Part shown: piece after piece, positions 1 to 3,664 of the stretch
How positions within the stretch are numbered: the first letter of the stretch is position 1
How the letters are laid out: every line of letters starts with the position of its first letter
DNA from: an uncultured Hungatella sp.
GTDB lineage: Bacteria > Bacillota > Clostridia > Lachnospirales > Lachnospiraceae
Direction of reading: 5' to 3'
Assembly (NCBI GenBank): GCA_959018155.1
Contig: CAUEKH010000140.1
Location: 1-6,682 of the forward strand
DNA: 6,682 nucleotides
The notes under the pieces: model-generated
Told to the model about the DNA's origin: nothing
Database searches by the model: none
The model's input: only the letters and a program-made list of their open reading frames with translations
Program-made: the position numbers and the translations under genes

Positions 1-906
1 CTCGCGGAGCTGTTCGTCGCTGGGCTCCAGACCGATCTCCTTCTGCATGTCCGCCATCATCTCCACGACGCGTTGGTTCGCACCGCCATGTCTTGGCCCC
101 TTCAATGAGCCGATGGACGCGCTGATGGTGGAGAAGAAATCAGATCCGGTTGAGGAGATAACAACGTTGGTGAAGGTGGAGTTATTTCCGCCGCCGTGAT
201 CCGCGTGAATCATCAGCATGACGTCGAGAAGATTTGCTTCCTGTTCTGTAAATTCTCCGTCGCGGCGAAGCATATAGAGCAGATTCTCAGCAATGGAGTA
301 CTCATCCTTCGGATAGTGGATGATTAAACTCTCTCTGTCATATGTATGAATTTTACTCTGGTAGGCGTAGACAGCCAGGGAAGGAAGCTTTGAGAGAAGG
401 CTGATTCCCTTTAAAAGCGTCTGATAGGGATCCACATTATCCGGTTCCTCATCATAATTGTAGAGGGCCAGCGTGCTCTGCTGCAGACTGTTCATTAAAT
501 TGCGCGATGGAGTGCGCAGTAAATGTCTCTCTAAAAATTCGTCCGGAAGCGGATAGAAGTGACGGATAATTCCCGTAAATTCATTCAAATCCTTCTTAGA
601 TGGAAGGTAACCGAACAGTAAAAGGAAAGCGGTCTCCTCGAAACCGTACCGGGAATTTCCTTTTCCATTCACCAGGTCACTGATTTCGATTCCGCGATAG
701 AATAGCTTGCCAGGTACATTGACCTTTTTTCCATCCTGGATTTCGTAGCCGACAACGTCGGAAACACGGGTTAAGCCGACTCTGACACCAGTGCCATCCT
801 CGTTGCGGAGCCCCTTCTTGACATCATGCTCTTTAAATAATTTGTTTGGAATATCCGTATAATTAGAGGACTTACCAAATGTCTGTGCGATGAAAAAGTT
901 ATTCAT
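1..906 (-). CDS. gltA: Citrate synthase (citrate/2-methylcitrate synthase family), N-terminal 302 residues, truncated by the window edge
   Basis: This enzyme condenses oxaloacetate with acetyl-CoA to citrate in the cytoplasm, the entry step of the (often partial) TCA route to 2-oxoglutarate and glutamate. Read from ATG at 906, the frame is open for exactly 302 codons to base 1. It starts MNNFFIAQTFGK. Two family active-site motifs are visible: HADHGGGN at residues 234-241, and GPRHGGAN with its histidine at residue 273, matching the oxaloacetate-binding and catalytic histidines of the family. The catalytic aspartate lies further on, outside the window. Clostridial enzymes of this type run to roughly 450 residues, so about a third is missing. 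AAAGGAGAG just upstream supports the start. A promoter and long leader precede it (see those entries). Citrate and 2-methylcitrate synthase cannot be separated from this fragment. The symbol follows general usage; citZ would also be possible. Confidence 0.95.
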   Translation of the reverse strand, partial: MNNFFIAQTFGKSSNYTDIPNKLFKEHDVKKGLRNEDGTGVRVGLTRVSDVVGYEIQDGKKVNVPGKLFYRGIEISDLVNGKGNSRYGFEETAFLLLFGYLPSKKDLNEFTGIIRHFYPLPDEFLERHLLRTPSRNLMNSLQQSTLALYNYDEEPDNVDPYQTLLKGISLLSKLPSLAVYAYQSKIHTYDRESLIIHYPKDEYSIAENLLYMLRRDGEFTEQEANLLDVMLMIHADHGGGNNSTFTNVVISSTGSDFFSTISASIGSLKGPRHGGANQRVVEMMADMQKEIGLEPSDEQLRE

Positions 907-1055
907 GCTATCTCTCCTTTTCTCTCTTTGATGACGATGGCCCACATGCGTATTTGAGGATTATCAGGCATGTAAGCTGTCGTAATACAGTCACAATCTG
1001 TATAAATTTGCACAAAAGCAGCGCGAGTAAATCCCCACGCTGCCCCCATTGGCAT
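903..1055 (-). CDS. Possible 50-residue leader ORF overlapping the citrate synthase start
   Basis: An open frame runs from ATG at 1055 to a TGA at 905-903, and that TGA overlaps the citrate synthase ATG as ATGA. The translation starts MPMGAAWGFTRAAF and ends KERKGEIA, so its last codons are also the Shine-Dalgarno sequence of the next gene. It starts about 24 nt after the predicted transcription start and spans all three inverted repeats of the leader. The arrangement would allow translational coupling or leader-peptide control. Against it: the only ribosome-binding match before the ATG is a weak TTAGG, the product resembles no family I know, and there is no run of one amino acid as in classical attenuators. 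Chance openness of 50 codons remains quite possible. Confidence 0.25.
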   Translation of the reverse strand: MPMGAAWGFTRAAFVQIYTDCDCITTAYMPDNPQIRMWAIVIKERKGEIA

Positions 1056-1079
1056 ACCTAAGTGACCGTTTTTATGTTG
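907..1079 (-). promoter_or_regulatory. Structured 5' leader of citrate synthase (about 170 nt)
   Basis: The leader runs from the predicted start near 1079 to the ATG at 906. It contains three consecutive inverted repeats: 1043-1018 (10-bp stem with two wobbles), ATACAG/CTGTAT at 985-1003 with a 7-nt loop, and ACATGC/GCATGT at 944-973 with an 18-nt loop. This is long and structured for a metabolic gene, which suggests control after transcription initiation. I do not recognise it as a known riboswitch or T-box; no T-box specifier or antiterminator motif is evident. Confidence 0.4.
1014..1043 (-). terminator. Attenuator-like hairpin in the citrate synthase leader
   Basis: On the minus strand GCAGCGTGGG pairs with CTCGCGCTGC around the loop GATTTA: eight Watson-Crick and two G-U pairs. 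TTTTG follows directly. A stable stem followed by four Ts fits a weak intrinsic terminator or pause site about 36 nt into the transcript, inside the possible leader ORF. The short T run makes full termination doubtful. Confidence 0.4.
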
Positions 1080-1085
1080 GTTTGT

Positions 1086-1114
1086 AGTTTATCATGGAAA
1101 AGTATCAAAGTCAA
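1086..1114 (-). promoter_or_regulatory. Sigma-A-like promoter of citrate synthase
   Basis: Reading the minus strand, a -35 box TTGACT (1114-1109) is followed after exactly 17 nt by a -10 box TAAACT (1091-1086). This predicts transcription start near 1079. It is the best promoter match in the divergent region and points at the citrate synthase gene. Confidence 0.65.
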
Positions 1115-1120
1115 CACCTT

Positions 1121-1156
1121 GTTGTAATCACAACTAAAATATTGTGATACCCACAA
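1121..1156. promoter_or_regulatory. Cluster of inverted TTGT/ACAA half-sites upstream of the citrate synthase -35 box (possible operator)
   Basis: Four half-sites of alternating orientation lie just upstream of the -35 box. They form GTTGT-AATC-ACAAC (1121-1134), TTGTG-ATACC-CACAA (1142-1156), and an exact 7-bp inverted repeat across the two, ATCACAA-N8-TTGTGAT (1127-1148). The position, about 40-75 bp upstream of the predicted start, suits an activator such as a LysR- or Crp-type regulator. The regulator cannot be named from the sequence; the half-site TTGTGA resembles Crp/Fnr and Rex half-sites, but the spacing does not match their usual palindromes. Confidence 0.4.
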
Positions 1157-1270
1157 AATATGTATGTACTAATGAGACAAATGTCCATGTATGGCGGTAC
1201 GAGTCGTTTGAAAGTGAAAGAAAAAAGAAAACGTTAAGGAAAAAGAAAAGAAAAATTTCTGACAATATAT

Positions 1271-1276
1271 TATAAT
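1271..1276 (+). promoter_or_regulatory. Candidate -10 box for the DUF2500 gene
   Basis: A perfect TATAAT lies 44 bp before the DUF2500 start, just downstream of an A-rich, nearly all-purine tract (1211-1255) that could act as an UP-like element. No acceptable -35 hexamer sits 16-18 bp upstream, so the assignment is weak. An alternative is CTGACA (1259-1264) with AATATA (1283-1288). Confidence 0.35.
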
Positions 1277-1320
1277 AAGAAAAATATAAAGACAGCAATT
1301 ACAAGAAGGGATGTGTAAGT

Positions 1321-1728
1321 ATGAGTACGTTTTACGGGGGATTTGACCTGATGTTTCAGCTGTTTCCGGTGATTTTCGGATTGATGTTTCTGCTGATAGC
1401 CGCCATTTTCGTGGTGGCTCTGGTGAAAGGAATTTCGCAGTGGAATTCAAACAACCATTCGCCGGTACTGACTGTGGACAGTATTATTGTAGCCAAAAGA
1501 ACAGAGGTGTCACGCCGCCACAGAAGGCAGGGAGAGATGGATACTTATTCAAATGTAACGTCTTATTATGCAACTTTCCAGTTCGAAAGCGGAGACCGGA
1601 TGGAACTCGGAATGTCCGGAAATGAATACGGACTGCTGGCAGAAGGCGATGTGGGGAAGGTGACATTTCAGGGAACGAGGTATCTCGGTTTTCAGAGGGA
1701 AGGAATGAGTGAGAGCAGCCACTCTTAG
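1321..1728 (+). CDS. DUF2500 family protein, single-span membrane anchored
   Basis: A 135-residue protein of unknown function. One hydrophobic helix at about residues 12-36 anchors it to the membrane. It is followed by a conserved soluble part: SPVLTVDSIIVAKRTEV (47-63), a basic stretch SRRHRRQ (64-70), SYYATFQFESGD (81-92) and a final segment around VGKVTFQGTRYLGF (111-124). This pattern of short beta strands after one helix fits DUF2500, the family that includes E. coli YhhM. The family's role is not established. The start is set by AGAAGGG at 1304-1310, 10 nt upstream. It is transcribed divergently from citrate synthase and precedes tepA on the same strand with a 127-bp gap; only a weak terminator separates them, so partial read-through is possible. 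The family call comes from recognition of the sequence pattern, not a search. Confidence 0.85.
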   Translation: MSTFYGGFDLMFQLFPVIFGLMFLLIAAIFVVALVKGISQWNSNNHSPVLTVDSIIVAKRTEVSRRHRRQGEMDTYSNVTSYYATFQFESGDRMELGMSGNEYGLLAEGDVGKVTFQGTRYLGFQREGMSESSHS

Positions 1729-1745
1729 CAACCGGCTGGCTTTTT
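1717..1745 (+). terminator. Weak possible terminator after the DUF2500 gene
   Basis: AGCCA (1717-1721) can pair with TGGCT (1737-1741) around a 15-nt loop, and the run of five Ts starts at 1741. The stem is short and begins inside the coding region, so at most partial termination is expected. Confidence 0.3.
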
Positions 1746-1839
1746 AATGGCAGGAATTGGAATTTATCCCGGTCGGGAAGTCAGGCATAAAAAGGCCATT
1801 GATTCCACATCATAAGAAGACTACCAAATATCTGCTTAT

Positions 1840-1846
1840 AAGGAGG
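1840..1846 (+). promoter_or_regulatory. Ribosome binding site that fixes the tepA start
   Basis: AAGGAGG lies 9 nt before ATG at 1856. The in-frame ATG at 1757 is 33 codons upstream and lacks a comparable site, so the site favours the shorter 258-residue protein. Confidence 0.85.
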
Positions 1847-1855
1847 TTTTCTAAG

Positions 1856-2632
1856 ATGAGTGACCATCAATTTGACAATAGAAATAACGAAACGGAGGAT
1901 CACAGTCCGGAAAATGGAACGAGACAGGATCATCTCGACGAAAAAAAGACTGAGAAAGACATCGAACAGAGGGAAGACGAAAAGCTGGAAGAATACGGCC
2001 AGATGACTCTGGAAGATAATTCGGGAAAGAGAAAAATCCATCTGCTTTCCATCATCGGCGAGGTAGAGGGCCATGAGAATCTGTCCAGCAACAGCAAAAC
2101 CACGAAATACGACCACGTCCTTCCAAAGCTTGCTGAGATAGAGGACGATGATTCGGTAGAGGGGCTGCTTGTCATCCTGAATACATCGGGCGGCGACGTG
2201 GACGCCGGCCTTGCCATAGCGGAAATGATTGCGTCTCTCAGTATCCCCACTGTGTCCCTTGTCCTTGGCGGAAGCCATTCTATCGGAGTGCCGCTTGCCG
2301 TCTGCACCGATTATTCCTTTATCGTTCCGACCGGCACCATGATGGTTCATCCGGTCCGAATGACGGGGATGGTGATCGGGGCTTCCCAGACGTATGAATA
2401 CTTTGAAATGATTCAGGACCGCATCTTAAGCTTCGTCTCCGGACACGCAAAGATTGCGTACGACCAGCTTAAAAAACTGATGCTGAACACCGAGATGCTG
2501 ACCCGGGATTTAGGAACGGTCCTGGTAGGCGAGGAGACCGTGAAAGAGGGGCTGATCGATGAGGTCGGCGGGATAAAAGACGCTTTAAGAAAGCTGTATG
2601 AGATGATGGAAGAGGCTGACAGAAAAAACTGA
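1856..2632 (+). CDS. tepA: TepA-like ClpP-fold serine protease (translocation-enhancing protein family)
   Basis: A 258-residue member of the ClpP/crotonase superfamily, related to B. subtilis TepA (YmfB), which has been linked to protein secretion and to spore-protein turnover. Residues 1-55 form a charged, glutamate-rich, probably disordered tail. The ClpP fold follows from about residue 60: NTSGGDVDAG, then GGSHSIG (138-144) with S142 as nucleophile, MMVHP with H165, and TRD with D218, the expected Ser-His-Asp triad. VGEETVKEGLIDEVGG follows the aspartate, as in ClpP-type proteases. There is no signal peptide. In B. subtilis the order is tepA-ylzJ-spoIIIE; here FtsK/SpoIIIE starts about 1 kb downstream with two opposing genes between and no recognisable ylzJ. 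The start at 1856 was chosen for its AAGGAGG. No convincing promoter lies in 1729-1839, so co-transcription with the DUF2500 gene is possible. Confidence 0.9.
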   Translation: MSDHQFDNRNNETEDHSPENGTRQDHLDEKKTEKDIEQREDEKLEEYGQMTLEDNSGKRKIHLLSIIGEVEGHENLSSNSKTTKYDHVLPKLAEIEDDDSVEGLLVILNTSGGDVDAGLAIAEMIASLSIPTVSLVLGGSHSIGVPLAVCTDYSFIVPTGTMMVHPVRMTGMVIGASQTYEYFEMIQDRILSFVSGHAKIAYDQLKKLMLNTEMLTRDLGTVLVGEETVKEGLIDEVGGIKDALRKLYEMMEEADRKN

Positions 2633-2645
2633 AAACGATTTTATA

Positions 2646-2687
2646 ATGCCACCGGAATGTCTGGTTTGTTGAGACTTCCGGTGGCAT
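2646..2687. terminator. Strong hairpin between convergent genes (probable bidirectional terminator)
   Basis: ATGCCACCGGAA (2646-2657) pairs perfectly over 12 bp with TTCCGGTGGCAT (2676-2687). Inside, GTCT (2659-2662) pairs with AGAC (2672-2675) past one bulged T. It begins 14 bp after the tepA stop and lies between tepA and the convergent DUF6506 gene. The T run is poor on both sides (CTTATT on plus, TATAAAATC on minus), so termination may depend mainly on the stem. Confidence 0.65.
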
Positions 2688-2696
2688 CTTATTGAA

Positions 2697-2733
2697 GACG
2701 GTGACCTGTGCGCGGAGCGTGCAGGTTATCGTT
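2697..2733 (+). other. Second long hairpin, 17 bp with a GGA loop, form favoured on plus-strand RNA
   Basis: The arms 2697-2713 and 2717-2733 pair completely in plus-strand RNA: 12 Watson-Crick and five G-U pairs around the 3-nt loop GGA. On the minus strand the five wobbles become A-C mismatches, so the full structure can form only in the plus transcript, which is the tepA read-through. The right arm covers two bases of the DUF6506 stop codon. No T run follows, so it is not a standard intrinsic terminator. It may protect the 3' end of the tepA mRNA, reinforce the hairpin before it, or be a small RNA. Confidence 0.4.
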
Positions 2734-3025
2734 ACTGAAAAAATGAACCAAAGATTTCATCCTGCTCAGGCAGATGTTCTACGAACCCGATTCCTACCCT
2801 GCCGCCCGTTAAGTCGATCAGTTCTCTGGCCCTCTCTTTTCCGAAAGCCCCGCAAAGTTCAATCACGCCATATCCTTCTTCAGCACATGAAATGACCCGT
2901 TTTCTTGCCTCTTCAAAGCTGCGCACCGTAAATATGGATGTAAGCTGATTTCCTGTCTCAAAGCCTGCCTGATGAAGCTGCGGATCGTAGTGCGGACCCA
3001 TCAGAATAAATGCAAATTTTTTCAT
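2732..3025 (-). CDS. DUF6506 family protein
   Basis: A 97-residue cytoplasmic protein with no known function. It starts MKKFAFILMGPHYDP, a first beta strand ending in MGPHYDP. A helix around FEEARKRVISCAEEG (38-51) follows, then VIELCGAFG (54-62), another helix with ELIDLTGG, and VGIGFVEHLPEQDEIF (77-92). The alternating alpha/beta pattern and the IELCGAFG motif match proteins annotated as DUF6506; this is recognition, not a search. GAGGAG, 6 nt before the ATG, supports the start. It follows the DUF1801 gene by 12 bp on the same strand, and the upstream TGA directly abuts this gene's ribosome binding site, so the two are very likely co-transcribed and possibly translationally coupled. Neither gene has an obvious link to the neighbouring tepA or ftsK. 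Confidence 0.8.
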   Translation of the reverse strand: MKKFAFILMGPHYDPQLHQAGFETGNQLTSIFTVRSFEEARKRVISCAEEGYGVIELCGAFGKERARELIDLTGGRVGIGFVEHLPEQDEIFGSFFQ

Positions 3026-3037
3026 GTGATTCTCTCC

Positions 3038-3478
3038 TCAAAAATTATTTTTCGTGATACTTCTGTTTTCTTCTCCTCCTGTGCTGGCAGAACACCATCG
3101 AACAATCTCTTTTATCAATTCAGCTGGCAGCGGCTTCGAATAATCGAAATAAATGGCATTCTTATTGCACGTATATTCCGCTAACCGCGCCCGGAACTGT
3201 TCCACCGCTTCTGAACCGACATAGAAGCTTACGTGATTTTTGCAGGCCGCAAATTGAACAATGATTTCTTCTTCTATATAAGCAGGCATACTCCATTTGA
3301 TGCACTTTTTGGCCTTCGGGAGAACTTCGCTGATAATCCTGTCCAATTCATATAAATGGGATTGTGCTTCTGCAGGCTGCCCGGTTATATATTCCCGGAT
3401 CGTCTCCGGAGATTTGCCGCAGTAGTGCGATTGATTATTCCTCTTAAATGTTCTGCCGCATTTTGGACACATCCACAT
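3038..3478 (-). CDS. DUF1801 domain protein with N-terminal zinc-finger motif
   Basis: A 146-residue cytoplasmic protein. The N-terminus MWMCPKCGRTFKRNNQSHYC holds C4-x2-C7-x10-H18-x-C20, a probable zinc-binding knuckle. A DUF1801-like domain follows at about residues 24-132: a helix with IREYITGQP, KCIKWSMPAY (58-67), VSFYVGSEAVEQFRARL (83-99) and a C-terminal YFDYSKPLPAELIKEIVRW (110-128). DUF1801 shares its fold with B. subtilis YdhG, reported as a frataxin-like iron chaperone; whether this variant binds iron is unknown. The start is supported by GGAGG 6 nt upstream, and a good promoter lies at 3540-3568. It is the first gene of a two-gene operon with the DUF6506 protein and diverges from ftsK. 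The fusion of a zinc knuckle to DUF1801 also occurs in other Firmicutes, from memory of annotated genomes. Confidence 0.85.
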   Translation of the reverse strand: MWMCPKCGRTFKRNNQSHYCGKSPETIREYITGQPAEAQSHLYELDRIISEVLPKAKKCIKWSMPAYIEEEIIVQFAACKNHVSFYVGSEAVEQFRARLAEYTCNKNAIYFDYSKPLPAELIKEIVRWCSASTGGEENRSITKNNF

Positions 3479-3506
3479 ATGATTCCTCCCAAATATTCAT
3501 TTTTTA

Positions 3507-3528
3507 CTGGTAAGTTACCGGCTTTTTT
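3507..3528 (+). terminator. Short possible terminator or operator palindrome in the divergent region
   Basis: GGTAA-G-TTACC (3509-3519) is a perfect 5-bp palindrome. In plus RNA CTGGTA can pair with TACCGG around AGT, followed by CTTTTTT, resembling a small intrinsic terminator that would stop plus-strand transcripts before the ftsK promoter. It could equally be an operator in the leader of the DUF1801 gene on the other strand. The stem is only 6 bp. Confidence 0.25.
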
Positions 3529-3539
3529 CCTTTGATTTT

Positions 3540-3568
3540 ACTATATCACAGGCCCTTTAAAAAGTCCA
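3540..3568 (-). promoter_or_regulatory. Promoter of the DUF1801-DUF6506 operon
   Basis: On the minus strand TGGACT (3568-3563) is followed after 17 nt by TATAGT (3545-3540), predicting a start near 3533 and a leader of about 55 nt before the ATG at 3478. Confidence 0.55.
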
Positions 3569-3606
3569 CAGAGAGAAATCTGTGAAAACTTATGTTCACC
3601 CAGCCG

Positions 3607-3635
3607 TTGCAATTCTGTCAATTTTTTTGTATACT
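3607..3635 (+). promoter_or_regulatory. Promoter of ftsK/spoIIIE
   Basis: TTGCAA (3607-3612) and TATACT (3630-3635) are spaced by exactly 17 nt, predicting a start near 3642, about 23 nt before the GTG. Its -35 box lies 39 bp from the -35 box of the divergent operon. The imperfect palindrome ACTG-TTAC-CAGT (3633-3644) overlaps the -10 box and the start point and could be an operator. Confidence 0.6.
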
Positions 3636-3664
3636 GTTACCAGTGGATAAAAGGGGGAAGTATT

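Noticed and set aside
1169..1450. Minus-strand open frame of 93 codons across the DUF2500 start
   Set aside because: No ribosome binding site; its C-terminal half is the reverse of the A-rich tract, giving Phe/Ser/Lys-rich low complexity.
1767..1778. Palindrome TCCCG-GT-CGGGA between DUF2500 and tepA
   Set aside because: Short arms, no promoter to place it against, and no second copy; most likely chance.
1757..1855. Extended tepA start giving 33 extra residues
   Set aside because: ATG at 1757 has no good ribosome binding site, while ATG at 1856 follows AAGGAGG at 9 nt. The extra residues look like non-coding sequence.
1781..2350. Long minus-strand open frame of 189 codons opposite tepA
   Set aside because: Entirely antisense to a gene with a clear catalytic triad; composition and lack of domain signal mark it as a shadow.
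2692..2895. Plus-strand open frame of 67 codons after tepA
   Set aside because: Lies opposite the DUF6506 gene, begins inside the hairpin region without a ribosome binding site, and has an Arg/Pro/Leu-rich shadow composition.
3617..3622. TTGACA on the minus strand as an alternative -35 box for the DUF1801 operon
   Set aside because: At 17 nt spacing the -10 position reads TGAACA, much poorer than the TGGACT/TATAGT pair at 3540-3568.
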